Under the pieces are notes generated by a model, which did not search any database, had not been told where the DNA came from, and was given only the letters and a program-made list of their open reading frames with translations. DNA of 64,000 bases. Origin: Bythopirellula sp. (GTDB lineage Bacteria; Planctomycetota; Planctomycetia; Pirellulales; Lacipirellulaceae). The translations under genes and the position numbers were made by a program. Positions 46,502-55,935 of the stretch are shown here, one piece after another. The stretch's first letter is position 1. Every line of letters starts with the position of its first letter. The DNA is taken from the NCBI GenBank assembly GCA_028285205.1, contig JANQQA010000036.1, positions 1 to 64,000 on the forward strand, given 5' to 3'.

Positions 46502-46837
46502 ATGAAGTTCAGCAACCTTAGTTCTGTTGACCGATATTACGCTGGATAGGCACAGTTTCAGCGAGAACGCACTATAGGTGTAGTAGCTTTCGTTCTATGG
46601 GCTCCTGTAAGTGCTATAATTGCAGCTTTTTTTGACTCAGTCGTCGGTTCCAACACACTGGCGGGAGTTGCCGTTCTCTTTACAATCTTATCACTAGTGT
46701 ACTTCGTATAACGTGCTAATCAGTCAAAATGTCGTCGATGCTCAAAGCCATTTAGCTTCAAGAATTTCTACCCCGGGAATTTCTATGTGAAGCATTGTGT
46801 GAATTGCGGACTTGAGAAGTACGCAGACGAATCTTAG
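46502..46837 (+). pseudogene. Small zinc-ribbon membrane protein interrupted by two stop codons
   Basis: A single frame of 112 codons from the ATG at 46502 makes sense throughout if two stops are ignored: TAG after MKFSNLSSVDRYYAG and TAA after a second hydrophobic segment. Between them lie two membrane-helix-like stretches (IGVVAFVLWAPVSAIIAAFF and LAGVAVLFTILSLVYFV), and after them a zinc-ribbon-like tail, CRRCSKPF with HCVNCGLEKYA, giving a Cys-X2-Cys...Cys-X2-Cys set. Small membrane proteins with such a tail are common in planctomycetes. The coding character survives on both sides of each stop, so the stops look recent. The alternative, stop read-through, is not supported by anything else in the window. 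Confidence 0.6.
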
Positions 46838-47048
46838 GAAAGGTATTTCCATACAGTTCGGTGAACAGCTAGGGCTTCAAAGAGAGTAGTGGCCGAGATG
46901 GTCGCGTGCATCGAAGGGACTCGCCGACTGTGGAATCTGCGACTTCCCAATCCGCCTTCGCGTTTCACGCCCGTGCAGTGACGCTCAGCTAACCCCGAAA
47001 TGTGAACGTGTGATTGTTGCACTGCAGAAATCTACCGAGAATATCGCT

Positions 47049-47972
47049 TCATCTATGGGTTAACGTTCCTTTACGAGCAATTGCACCACCGATGATCATG
47101 ACAATGACAAGTCCGACCGAAGTCGGTTCAGGCACGTGTGAGAGTGTTATCGTGAATGGATCGTTTTGACGGGAGTAAAACAACCCGATTCTTGGCGTTG
47201 GGAATGGCGGGAAGCCTTCGCTAGTCGTTTCACCGAGCGAGATTTGATCTTCCAGAGATATATGTGAACCAAGAGTGATTTCGACATCAAGTGGCAATGC
47301 CGCCTCTGATGCCTCAAGAGTGTATAAAAAACGGTTCTTGTCTGTGCCTGGAACGTTTGTCAGCTTCCTACTGAAGCGCTCATCGCCCGTTCCAATCGAA
47401 CCCGACGACATCAAAGTGCCGCCCGGTGTCGGCGTGGAAACAACCGACCCGCCTCCTCCTCGCAATGGGTCGAACTGTGGAATCGTGAGAAAACGAGATT
47501 GACTGGGCATTTCACCACCTTCGGGATAATCCCACGCAAACAGAAAAGTGCTGCCGTTGCGAATCTCATGAGCCGGGGTCGGGCTAAAAAGCTCAGGTGC
47601 CGCTCTATTGATTGACTCTATTGATAGGGCTTCGATGCTGAAGTCGTATGTAGCTGTTCGTTCAGGAAAGCGAGAATCCACGGTCGCATGCCAAGTCCCC
47701 TGAACATATCCAATGGCATCCTCCAGCGAATCGAAGCGGCGCACAAGATCACTGAAGAGTCCATCCTCAAGAACGGTGCTTGAGTCTAAGGTTTCACCTG
47801 CAGGAGAGATGAGCTGATTGCTTTGAAAAAACGAGTCATCTAAGCCTCGAATCCATAGACTAACTGCGGCCTCTGGGCCAGATTCGATTATAGAGAATTC
47901 GAACGCTTTCGAGGGTGCCGTGAGGCCAACTAACAATGAAAACACAGACACTAGTCGACCAGTGCAGTTCAT
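47049..47972 (-). CDS. PEP-CTERM protein of unknown function
   Basis: The start at 47972 (MNCTGRLVSVFSLLVGLTAP) gives a clean signal peptide; an ATG at 47993 would add seven residues. The mature region of about 260 residues is beta-rich (YVQGTWHATVDSRFPERTATY, TFLFAWDYPEGGEM, TLGSHISLEDQISLG) and matches no family I recognise. It ends in VPEPTSVGLVIVMIIGG with ARKGTLTHR, a PEP-CTERM sorting signal. There is a Gly/Ser/Pro linker in the middle (RGGGGSVVSTPTPGG). It stands alone among decayed genes. Surface sorting by an exosortase is inferred; the role is unknown. Confidence 0.72.
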   Translation of the reverse strand: MNCTGRLVSVFSLLVGLTAPSKAFEFSIIESGPEAAVSLWIRGLDDSFFQSNQLISPAGETLDSSTVLEDGLFSDLVRRFDSLEDAIGYVQGTWHATVDSRFPERTATYDFSIEALSIESINRAAPELFSPTPAHEIRNGSTFLFAWDYPEGGEMPSQSRFLTIPQFDPLRGGGGSVVSTPTPGGTLMSSGSIGTGDERFSRKLTNVPGTDKNRFLYTLEASEAALPLDVEITLGSHISLEDQISLGETTSEGFPPFPTPRIGLFYSRQNDPFTITLSHVPEPTSVGLVIVMIIGGAIARKGTLTHR

Positions 47973-47993
47973 CCACCATATGTTCCGTTCCAT

Positions 47994-48454
47994 AAGATCA
48001 GCAAGCCTCTATGCTGTGAGCTCACAAGACGCTTGTGGGTACAACTGCACTTGCAGGTGATCAGTGAAAGGCGAATATTACGCGCGCCCACCTTATCTCC
48101 TGGGAACTCAAACTGGAGGTCTTTTTGGTCTCGCGAATATGGTGCCAAATACATGCGCAGAAGAGCGTCTACTCAAGAATTCAAGGATTCCTACAGCCTC
48201 GTAGGCTTTAATGCCGCTCTAACCTCCTGATGACACACAAAGGCAGGAGCGTTTAGGAACAGATAACCCGTTGCGACTAGTGCACTTGCTTAGTGCAGTG
48301 AGACTTTAATCATACCTCAGTTCCATGCGACTGTGGTCGTTCTGATGACACGATGTATTGAAACAATACAGCAATTGGCAACAGAAGGCATGGCTAGTTA
48401 ATCTTGCATCCAGCGGAGACATCTGAGCTTTACGCATGTAATAGTTCGTGATTT
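47994..48454. other. Intergenic region, nothing recognised
   Basis: About 460 bases between the PEP-CTERM gene and the IS110 remnant. Only short frames with no recognisable domain are found on either strand, and no strong hairpin or repeat was seen. The promoter for the minus-strand PEP-CTERM gene should lie in the first part. Confidence 0.4.
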
Positions 48455-49042
48455 TCATATTTTTTCTGGCTCCAAGTAGGGTCTTATTTCAGGATAGCGT
48501 TGCTGCAGTTGTTCGATGTAGCGGTCACAGTCGACGGGAATTCGCGTTTGCCACACTCGGAACAGGATTCGGATCCACGAGCGTGCGAGCTTCCGGACTT
48601 CCGCATGATGCTTCATACCCCGGTCTCGAAGCAGTCGATAGCGGGCCCTGCTCCAGGGGCAGTATATCCTGGCACTATCGGCAAACTCATGGAGTATTTG
48701 CCGCAGATACTTCGGACACGCGAATCTTCTATGAACCTGGCAGAGTTTGCCACTTTTCTTGGTCACTGGTGCGATGCCGCTGAACGCTGCCAAACTATCA
48801 GCATTCTTCCAGCGATCTCGTTGCGATCCAAAGGCACAGAGTAATCGTGGAGCAAGCGCTGCACCAGCGCCGCGTAGGCCCCAATCCTGCCTGCTAAGCC
48901 TTACCGCAGATTCTGACAATACGTTCTGTGGCACGGTATCCGGCACGGTAAAGAGTAGACTGGCACGCAATTGCCGATAGAATCTGGAAAGTGGGCAAGC
49001 CACAGTCGTATCCTTAAAGAAACCTAAAGCCAAATCAGCCAA
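48455..49042 (-). pseudogene. IS110-family transposase remnant (C-terminal part)
   Basis: The 195-codon frame has the C-terminal Transposase_20 domain of IS110/IS116/IS902 elements: AAFGSQRDRWKNADSLAAFS, GIAPVTKKSGKLCQVHRRFA, CPKYLRQILHEFAD and MKHHAEVRKLARSWIRILFR. The N-terminal catalytic DEDD half is absent, and the first 50 residues look frame-shifted (only GAALAPRLLCAFG fits the family). IS110 enzymes carry out site-specific recombination of circular intermediates, so the truncated copy should be inactive. It ends close to the tRNA-3'-half-like sequence at 49086-49131. Element ends were not found. Confidence 0.75.
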
Positions 49043-49085
49043 CGAGTTACTGCGAAATCCATCAAGCGCACCGTTTCACAACCGG

Positions 49086-49131
49086 TGACCTTCTAATCCG
49101 TAGGTCCCAGGTTCGAATCCTGGCGGGCGTG
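49086..49131 (+). other. tRNA 3'-half-like sequence (T-arm and acceptor strand), possible attachment site
   Basis: A perfect T-arm (CCAGG, TTCGAAT, CCTGG at 49107-49123) is followed by a seven-base acceptor-like strand CGGGCGT and a G. Just before it is CTTCTAA, which would be an Arg (TCT) anticodon loop, but the stem around it does not pair, and no matching 5' acceptor strand (ACGCCCG) occurs within the preceding 100 bases, which instead hold the IS110 remnant. So it is not a functional tRNA. Such 3' tRNA fragments commonly remain at one end of integrated elements. Whether this is an attachment-site remnant or a truncated tRNA gene cannot be decided here. Confidence 0.5.
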
Positions 49132-49235
49132 CTCGAGTTACGACGATTCCAGCTCTTAGGTGTACCCGCTCTTTTCTGGGTACACATCTACCTGCATTCG
49201 ATCTAGTGACAGGCATCGAATGTACCTGTTGCTTC

Positions 49236-49631
49236 TCACTGAAATGACTTTCGTATCAATTTCCTGAGGACCTCACTCTCGATTAAGTCGACTGCCTCGC
49301 AAGGCGAGAAGACGCCACGCGAACGCATGTGTTGCTCTTCCCACTCATGCAGTAAAGTCTGCACGCGGAGTCGATAAACGAGCACGTTACATTCTCCGCC
49401 CCACTTATGGTATTGGTAACTACCAAGTTCTGTAGAATCGATTTCGCCAACAATGCCGCCTTCTTCTTCCGCCTCTTTTGCTGCGGATTCCCAAGGTGAC
49501 ATATTACTTTCAATGACCCCTTTTGGAATAATCCACCTTTTCGACTTTCGAGAAGTGATCAAGACCACTTGCCCATTAAGTATGGGAATTGCTCCAGACT
49601 GCCTGAAGAGCCAATCGGGTTTCTTTGCCAT
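49236..49631 (-). CDS. Nudix hydrolase, diphosphoinositol-polyphosphatase-like
   Basis: This 131-residue protein has the Nudix box as GVIESNMSPWESAAKEAEEEGG, fitting G-x5-E-x7-REUxEExGU with Met in place of the first Glu and Lys in place of Arg; the metal-binding EEE core is kept. The preceding SRKSKRWIIPKG is characteristic of the DIPP/Ap4A-type subgroup, which hydrolyses nucleoside polyphosphates or related diphosphates. It is cytoplasmic, without a signal peptide. The gene stands alone, with no close same-strand neighbour that would suggest a pathway. The substrate cannot be given from sequence, and the altered Nudix box could lower activity. Confidence 0.82.
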   Translation of the reverse strand: MAKKPDWLFRQSGAIPILNGQVVLITSRKSKRWIIPKGVIESNMSPWESAAKEAEEEGGIVGEIDSTELGSYQYHKWGGECNVLVYRLRVQTLLHEWEEQHMRSRGVFSPCEAVDLIESEVLRKLIRKSFQ

Positions 49632-49845
49632 CGTTTGGTACCTGCGACTTTTTTTACTTCAAACTTACGCAGAGCAGTCTACTTGTCGTATTTGCCACCA
49701 TCCATAATCGTCCGGGATTGCCAGGGCTGGCCATCATTTTAGCGACGTTCGTAACGTGCGTCAGTCAACGTCGATGAATCTCTTCGCAAGTCTGTGGGAA
49801 CGGGCCACTGCGAATCGAAATCTAACTGCAGCTAGAAATGGCCGC

Positions 49846-51555
49846 CTAACGACCAATAGGAATCGCAGTGAACTTGGACCTCGGCGCATCTGATGGATGG
49901 CTTCGAGGTTTCGCGTGCGGCGACGCGGTCTTCGATGCGTATGGCGGCAGGACCGTCTTGCGTACTTCGAGTCGACTGGCAGATGGTTTCCAACTGAGAC
50001 TGTTGCGATGCTGTGGAGAAGCCTTGCTGGGGCTCAATTGCGAGAGCTTAGATCCTGCTGCTGGCAGACCATTGTTAGGCTGCCAGTTATCGGTTTCACG
50101 TCCGCTGTTGCTGAGATTTAAGCGTGACTGCTGAGAAAACGACGGCGATTTAAGGTCACGACGAGACTGCCGGTCGGTTGCAAGCTTGTCAGATTGTGCC
50201 GGTGGCAACGCAGGTGGCAATCGCGTCGAAGTCCTTTTGGAGTGGATGAATTCCGCCCCCTCGCGCATCGACCAAGTGTTTGTCGATTTGAAAATCTCGA
50301 AATGATCCGTTCGATAAGACGATGTTCCTGGTTGCGATTCTCGGACTGCCCCGAAATCGAACTGGTTTAGTGGATTGTTTAATTTGGCCGGTGAGGAACC
50401 ATGGCTTCCATAGTTACTTGAAAGTCCCAAATTGTCATACTTGCTGGCACCAGCCGCTTGTCGCTTGAAAGTGGAATGTGTCCGTGTAGCGACATCGGGC
50501 CTACTCTCAGAATTGCCCCACTCTGGCTCCGAAGAAAACGGTTGTCGTCGCCTAGGCACGTGTCTTACTGTCCCATACGGCGTTGATCCTTGAATTCCTG
50601 CTGCATCCATCTGATTTGGTTGAGAGAAGGCTTCACGTTTGTGACTCGGAGTGCTCGCTGGCCAGTCGCGCATTCGAAGGCTTCCTTCCGGACCGCCGTC
50701 CGCCAGCGCATCACGCAGGTCATAAAGCAGTGTAATTCCAGCATCCCATGAGTCGATCGATTCTAGGCGATTTATTGGCGTGAGATTACCTATCGCGGGG
50801 GCGGCAAAACCTGTCAGCTCGATCTCTGATTGTTCCCTGCGAACGCCAGATTTCCCGAGCATGTCCTGAACGCTGCCGATATCGTCGGCTGGGGTCTCGT
50901 GTCGATCCGAGAAAATCGCACTCGGAACTCCTTGCACCTGTGATCCAAGATCTAGACTAGGGACTGGTGTTGCGCCGGCTGAGGCAGTTTCGACGGGATG
51001 CTCAATGACATCGGTGGAAAACTTAGGGAGATATTCGTAATCGTCGCCGATATCTTCTAGATCGACCAGATGTTGATGATCACCTGTATTGCGCACGTCG
51101 TTTTCTTCGTCCACAACCGGCGGCGCCGAATTGGTTGCCGCTTCTGGGGATTCGCTCGCGTCGAGCAGCTGGCCAGGCGTGTTGGTAGCGACTTTGGGCG
51201 GTATTGCGATCGGAAACTTCAGATGTGCCAATCCCAACAGCGTGGCAGCCAGTGTGATCACGATCGCGCATGCCTTTAGCGAGCGCTCAAGAACGGTGGC
51301 CCTCGGAGGATCTGGTGCAACAAACGGAAACCGTTCAGAATCCTTGGGCTGCTCAACTACGGCGCGCTTGGAGAGCTGCTCATAAGCAAACTGGATTTGC
51401 TTAAAGCGATTAGCCGCGTGAGGATCACCGTAGTTGCTGTCGGGGTGGTGAACGCGGGCCAAGCGATAATACGCTTCGCGGATCTCAGCTTCGCTGGCGT
51501 GGCAGCTCACACCCAGTGTGCGAAAATACTCGGATGTATGATCCCGTGCAGACAT
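49846..51555 (-). CDS. Membrane-anchored J-domain protein with long disordered C-terminus
   Basis: The first 70 residues are a J-domain (EYFRTLGVSCHASEAEIREA, with the key HPD in RVHHPDSN at about residues 36-38), so it should stimulate an Hsp70. A single hydrophobic segment at about 90-112 (ACAIVITLAATLLGLAHLKF) follows. The remaining 450 residues are rich in Ser, Asn, Gln, Pro and Arg, with no recognised domain, no DnaJ Gly/Phe region and no CxxCxGxG zinc motifs. It is therefore a class C (J-only) protein, with the J-domain predicted cytoplasmic and the long tail probably outside. No clear Shine-Dalgarno sequence precedes the ATG at 51555. The partner chaperone and role are unknown. Confidence 0.78.
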   Translation of the reverse strand: MSARDHTSEYFRTLGVSCHASEAEIREAYYRLARVHHPDSNYGDPHAANRFKQIQFAYEQLSKRAVVEQPKDSERFPFVAPDPPRATVLERSLKACAIVITLAATLLGLAHLKFPIAIPPKVATNTPGQLLDASESPEAATNSAPPVVDEENDVRNTGDHQHLVDLEDIGDDYEYLPKFSTDVIEHPVETASAGATPVPSLDLGSQVQGVPSAIFSDRHETPADDIGSVQDMLGKSGVRREQSEIELTGFAAPAIGNLTPINRLESIDSWDAGITLLYDLRDALADGGPEGSLRMRDWPASTPSHKREAFSQPNQMDAAGIQGSTPYGTVRHVPRRRQPFSSEPEWGNSESRPDVATRTHSTFKRQAAGASKYDNLGLSSNYGSHGSSPAKLNNPLNQFDFGAVRESQPGTSSYRTDHFEIFKSTNTWSMREGAEFIHSKRTSTRLPPALPPAQSDKLATDRQSRRDLKSPSFSQQSRLNLSNSGRETDNWQPNNGLPAAGSKLSQLSPSKASPQHRNSLSWKPSASRLEVRKTVLPPYASKTASPHAKPRSHPSDAPRSKFTAIPIGR

Positions 51556-51749
51556 GCGATCGATTCAAGAGTGCATGGCAAATCAAGAAGTTTTTGAGCT
51601 GAGCTCTGGGCGGTTTCCAGTACATCGGCCGTAAACGCTGCAATGCACTACCACACTACTACCACAGCGTACCGACAACGGACGAATGAGTCAAATTGCG
51701 CAGGGCCTACCAGCGCGGGAGACCTGCATATCTTGGCCCGGTCAAAGCA

Positions 51750-51890
51750 GCGTCACCGACATATCCCGGCGCGATGGGCTTCGCTCATCTGCTCTCACAC
51801 GACAACTTCAGCGGTGTCACTTCTTCATTGCGCGGATACAAGGAGGGAACCATTCGTGAAGGCGGAGTGCGTGTCGGCTGCGTCGATGCG
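51750..51890 (+). pseudogene. Sulfatase fragment
   Basis: One frame reads HDNFSGVTSSLRGYKEGTIREGGVRVG, which resembles the conserved sulfatase stretch that normally reads like LRGGKGTLYEGGIRVP after the metal-binding SDNGG. Only about 45 codons are recognisable, and no start region, Cys-x-Pro-x-Arg activation motif or C-terminal part is nearby. It is best seen as a scrap of an arylsulfatase gene. Chance similarity is possible. Confidence 0.4.
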
Positions 51891-52303
51891 CTCGACAAGC
51901 GATCTGTCTCGCTCCGTCAACAGTGCCAGTTGAAGTCACTCGGAACATCGCGGCTTAGATTGAGAAGTAAGCGATTCTGCACCTGATGAAGTCTATCCAA
52001 ACGACTAAACGCACTTCTGCAATCGCACCCGGGTACAACACGACCGAGTGGTCAGTGGTCGGTTTCCGTTCTTGAACACGACACGGGATCGATTACACTC
52101 TTTAGCAACGATGCGGCATCGAAGCAGCAATCCCGAAATCCGTTGTGCGACAGCCCTTTGGGCACGACAAAGTTTTGGTAATCTATTCACGGGGCAACTC
52201 TCTACGTCCGGCATTGGGTATCGTTGCAGCGGAAAAGGCACTGGCAGCATGAATCGATATCGACACAAACAGCAATGGTCATTCCACCTGGAGGAAGAAT
52301 AGT

Positions 52304-53344
52304 ATGTTGCGAGTAGGAGTCGTTGGCATCGGTTTTATGGGGATGGTGCACTATCTGTCCTACCAGAAACTTCGCGACGTCCAGGTTACGGCACTCTGCG
52401 AAAAACAGCAGAAACGCCTCGATGGAGATTGGCGCGACATTAAGGGCAATTTTGGTCCCGCTGGCGAGCAGATGGATTTATCCGGGATCGAGACCTTTAC
52501 GGAAGTGGAAGATCTGCTCGCTTCCGATGTCGATCTGGTCGATATCACTTTGCCGCCCGCGCTTCACGCCGACGTCGCGGTTCGATCGTTGGCGGCTGGC
52601 AAACACGTGTTTTGTGAAAAGCCAATGGCGCTCAAGGTGGAAGATTGTCAGCGGATGACCAAAGCGGCTGAACAAGCGGGCAAGCTGCTGATGGTAGGGC
52701 ACGTCCTACCCTTCTTTCCGGAGTATCAATGGGCGTTGCAGGTCGTGCAGAGCGGTCAGTTCGGGAAACTGCTGGGTGGAAGCTTCAAGCGTGTGATCTC
52801 CGATCCCAGCTGGCTCGCTAATTTCTGGCAGCCTGATCAGGTGGGCGGTCCTTTGCTTGATTTGCATATCCATGACGCGCATTTCATACGTTTGTTGTTC
52901 GGCATGCCCAACTCAGTTTCCAGCTGTGGGAGTCAAAAGAATGGCTTGCCTGAATACTGGCATACACATTTCGACTACGGAGAATCTGGCCCTGTTGTAC
53001 ATGCCACCAGTGGTACATTGCGTCAGCAAGGCCGTAGCTTCGATCATGGGTTCGAGATTCAGCTTGAGGGTGCCACGCTTGCGTTTGAGTTCTCGGTCAC
53101 CGGCGATCAAGCGGACTACCATTGTCCGCCAACTCTTTTGGCAGCGGAATCTAAGGTCGAGTATCCGCAACTTCCAGACGGCGATCCGATGCATGCCTTT
53201 GCTGCCGAATTAGGCGAAGTCGTCGCTAGTGTGCAGCGCGGAACGTCAATAGAGATTCTCGACAGTGCGTTAGCCCAAGACGCGTTACTGCTTTGCCACA
53301 AACAGGCTGAAAGCATCCAATCGCGACGACGGGTCGAGGTGTGA
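52304..53344 (+). CDS. Gfo/Idh/MocA-family NAD(P)-dependent oxidoreductase
   Basis: GGAGGAAG about six bases upstream supports the ATG at 52304. The 346-residue protein has the N-terminal nucleotide-binding motif VGVVGIGFMGMVHYLSY, the family motif EKPMAL (about residues 104-109), the central HVLPFFPEYQWA and the GGPLLDLHIHDAHFIRLLFG helix whose His residues contribute to the active site. There is no signal peptide, so it is cytoplasmic. Members oxidise or reduce sugars, inositols or their derivatives, and planctomycetes carry many. No same-strand partner adjoins it, so the substrate is open. It could process sugars from the GH172 locus, but the separation by about 6 kb of decayed DNA gives no direct support. 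Confidence 0.88.
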   Translation: MLRVGVVGIGFMGMVHYLSYQKLRDVQVTALCEKQQKRLDGDWRDIKGNFGPAGEQMDLSGIETFTEVEDLLASDVDLVDITLPPALHADVAVRSLAAGKHVFCEKPMALKVEDCQRMTKAAEQAGKLLMVGHVLPFFPEYQWALQVVQSGQFGKLLGGSFKRVISDPSWLANFWQPDQVGGPLLDLHIHDAHFIRLLFGMPNSVSSCGSQKNGLPEYWHTHFDYGESGPVVHATSGTLRQQGRSFDHGFEIQLEGATLAFEFSVTGDQADYHCPPTLLAAESKVEYPQLPDGDPMHAFAAELGEVVASVQRGTSIEILDSALAQDALLLCHKQAESIQSRRRVEV

Positions 53345-53594
53345 TCAACCAAGACCATCGCGTCTCCGTCGACAGTCGGAAGCATCGCCTGCCAGGTGTC
53401 GACAACCGGTCGCGCGCCCGTGAGTGATCGCGGCGAGCGTACTTGCGTTAGACCGTTCGATGGTTCAGTCCTTCGCCGGATAGCTTTGATTGGTAGTATC
53501 CTGAAGAGATGAACACTTCGTTGGGGCTGCGACGGAATGGCGAAACCTCTGATGTTGCGGGCTCTGTTCGTTGGTGCATCAGCACAACGCCTAG

Positions 53595-54566
53595 TCACTG
53601 AACAAGTCGTTGCTCGATTTCATCTTGAAATATTGATGGCACCGCGATTTCGATCGGGTCTGCTTTCGCAGTTCTCCGCACTTCGCGAACGACCGGCTCG
53701 CTTCGATCGTCTAGACTACTCCATCGAATCGATAGCCTGGCTTTGCCTCGGTCGTCAAAAAGAACGAGGATATCTGCCGTAGAACTGCGAAGCTCGTCAG
53801 AATGACGCGTCGGTCGTGGCCAAAAGCTCTCGCCCGTCTTCTTTACCGAGACAACAAGTTCCTGAATGCCTTTAGGCGTGGAGAGCGAGTTTCTCAGATA
53901 GAGCGAGGTCAAGTTCGAAAGGTTCGTCAAGTGCTTCAATCCATCGTCGGTAATCTTTGTGCGACTTAGCCACAAATGTCGTAGTTTCTGCATTGATCCG
54001 ATGATTTCAGCACCACGATCTCCGATGTCCGTTCCGCCGAGGTTTAGCGATTCTAATCTTTCATATCTACGTAGCACGCCGAGGCCATTATCGGTGACAC
54101 CGGTGAGCGGCAAAGAGAGTTTCCGCAGGTTGGTTAGGGCATGCAGCTCAGCAAGCGTTTTGTCTGTTACGCGTGGGCCCGTCAGCCTTAGTTCTTCGAG
54201 GTTTGTCAGCCGGCGGATGTATTTCATGCCCTGGTCAGTAATTCTCGTGCCCACTATTGTTAGGCGTTCGAGACCCTTAAGACTTGAAAAGAGATCAATA
54301 TTCTGGTCGTCAAACCGTCGACCTCTTAGCTCCACTTCAATGACTTGCTGAAAGTACTTTTTTCCGATCAAGTCAACTAGCCATATTGGTATATTTGGAT
54401 CAATAGTGCATTCATAGGTCCCTCCCAATTTGCGAATTGTGTCTAAGGCGGACTGTTGAGTTCGAGCCTGGTACGTACGAGTCCCGAGCCCAATGCACAC
54501 CAGCGTGAGAAGTATAAGGAGCGTAGACACACGAAATCGAGAGATTCTTCGCAAGTACGTATTCAT
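53595..54566 (-). CDS. Leucine-rich-repeat membrane protein
   Basis: This 323-residue protein begins with a basic N-terminus and one hydrophobic segment (VSTLLILLTLVCIGLG, about 14-29) without a clear cleavage site, so it is probably membrane-anchored by its N-terminus. About residues 75-230 carry six leucine-rich repeats of the planctomycete type (LERLTIVGTRITDQGMKYI, LRKLSLPLTGVTDNGLGVL, LRHLWLSRTKITDDGLKHL). The C-terminal 90 residues are unique. The pattern is that of a protein-binding scaffold outside the membrane. Function and partners are unknown. The neighbouring PEP-CTERM gene on the same strand lies 58 bases upstream, so they may be co-transcribed. Confidence 0.8.
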   Translation of the reverse strand: MNTYLRRISRFRVSTLLILLTLVCIGLGTRTYQARTQQSALDTIRKLGGTYECTIDPNIPIWLVDLIGKKYFQQVIEVELRGRRFDDQNIDLFSSLKGLERLTIVGTRITDQGMKYIRRLTNLEELRLTGPRVTDKTLAELHALTNLRKLSLPLTGVTDNGLGVLRRYERLESLNLGGTDIGDRGAEIIGSMQKLRHLWLSRTKITDDGLKHLTNLSNLTSLYLRNSLSTPKGIQELVVSVKKTGESFWPRPTRHSDELRSSTADILVLFDDRGKARLSIRWSSLDDRSEPVVREVRRTAKADPIEIAVPSIFQDEIEQRLVQ

Positions 54567-54624
54567 GCGAGCAGATGTCTAGGAATAGTAGAGCCGTCCA
54601 TGGATCGCAACAATTGCTGCGAAC

Positions 54625-55935
54625 TTAGGGTCGGCCACTGCATAAAAGTAGTGCGGAAATCAACAGCGCCAGTGTCGACGGTTCAGGGACGACAAACCGA
54701 TACGCGGCTCCAGCACTATCCCCCGCAGCATCGTGCCCGATAGCGCCAATCAACGCTTGCCCTCCGGATATGCTGGCCGAGAACCCGAATAGGTCGCCGA
54801 TGCGTGCTTCCTCGGGGAGAGCCTTTACTGTGAACTCATCCGGCAAGCTTGAGACATCGTGGAAGTATGCCGCACCAACGTCGCGCCCACGTGCGTCGTC
54901 TGCAATTGCGCCGACAACGACATTAGCTCCGTCCACAGCTACAGCGGAACCATATTGATCCCCAAATGCGACGTCTCCAGGCGTAAGGTTGGTCTGAATG
55001 ATGTTTTGGGCATCACTTATGTCGAACAGATAGGCTGCCCCCGTCCCTCCCGCAGCAGTTGCTGGGGATAGATTGTGAGGCGCGCCTACGACGGCAAAGT
55101 TGCCACTAAGGGCAACCGAAGATCCGAAGACATCGTCTTTTGTCGCATCGTCGGCCACCAACTGCGTTTCATGCAGATTGTTGGCGTCGCTGAAGTCGTA
55201 GAGGTACGCTGCCCCAGAGTCGCGAATGCCGCCTACATCCTCTGCAAACGATCCTACGAGGGCGTTTGTACCGTCGATAGCTACCGAGTAACCGAAACCA
55301 CTTTGGACTTGGGGGTCCGTCGGAGTCAACTTTGTTTCACTTATGCTGTTCCAGTCACTAAAGTCGAATAGGTATGCTACGCCAGCGTTGTCGCCATTCT
55401 CATCATTTCCGAAGCCGCCCACAATTGCTGTGGTTCCGCTGATTCCGACCGAATTGCCAAACACATCCCCAGCAGAGATTCCTGAAGGAAGCAGCTTCGT
55501 TTGCAAGATGTTGGTCGGATCGCGGAGGTCAAGCAGATATGCTGATCCAGCAGCCGTGCCATTTGCGCGATCTTGTCTGGCACCTACGACAGCAAACTGT
55601 CCATCTATCGCCACCGAGTAACCGAACCGCGAGTCGCGTTTCCCGTCGAAAGCTGTAATCTTCGTTGCGTTGAAATTGCTGGGATCCGCAAAATCATAGA
55701 TGTATACTGCACCAGCTCGACTTCGAATATCGCTATCATCAGGAGCACCGATGATGGCTAGATTACCACTTATTGCTACCGAAAGGCCAAACTGATCGCC
55801 CTGCGTACCATCGGGTGCGAGTAGCTTCGTCTGGCAGCAAGAGATATCATCAGAGCCTTCGGAGGCTTTCGCGATTAAGGAGTTTGACCAAGCGACTATC
55901 GTAATGAAAACCAAAGATATCAGTCTTCTGTACAT
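54625..55935 (-). CDS. FG-GAP repeat PEP-CTERM protein
   Basis: AAGGCGAG lies just before the ATG at 55935. The 436-residue product has a signal peptide (about 1-24, LIAKAS) and seven similar repeats of about 55 residues of FG-GAP/integrin-alpha-like type, each with a core such as GDQFGLSVAISGNLAIIGAP, FGYSVAIDGQFAVVGARQD or FGSSVALSGNFAVVGAP and a following AYLFDFSD strand. Seven repeats suit a closed seven-bladed propeller. It ends VPEPSTLALLISALLL with CSGRP, a PEP-CTERM signal with only one Arg in the tail. It is presumably displayed at the cell surface. The binding partner is unknown. Confidence 0.83.
   Translation of the reverse strand: MYRRLISLVFITIVAWSNSLIAKASEGSDDISCCQTKLLAPDGTQGDQFGLSVAISGNLAIIGAPDDSDIRSRAGAVYIYDFADPSNFNATKITAFDGKRDSRFGYSVAIDGQFAVVGARQDRANGTAAGSAYLLDLRDPTNILQTKLLPSGISAGDVFGNSVGISGTTAIVGGFGNDENGDNAGVAYLFDFSDWNSISETKLTPTDPQVQSGFGYSVAIDGTNALVGSFAEDVGGIRDSGAAYLYDFSDANNLHETQLVADDATKDDVFGSSVALSGNFAVVGAPHNLSPATAAGGTGAAYLFDISDAQNIIQTNLTPGDVAFGDQYGSAVAVDGANVVVGAIADDARGRDVGAAYFHDVSSLPDEFTVKALPEEARIGDLFGFSASISGGQALIGAIGHDAAGDSAGAAYRFVVPEPSTLALLISALLLCSGRP

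Noticed and set aside
49052-49131. Complete tRNA gene (Arg TCT or a class II tRNA)
   Set aside because: The T-arm is perfect, but the anticodon stem does not pair in any register tried and no 5' acceptor strand matches CGGGCGT.
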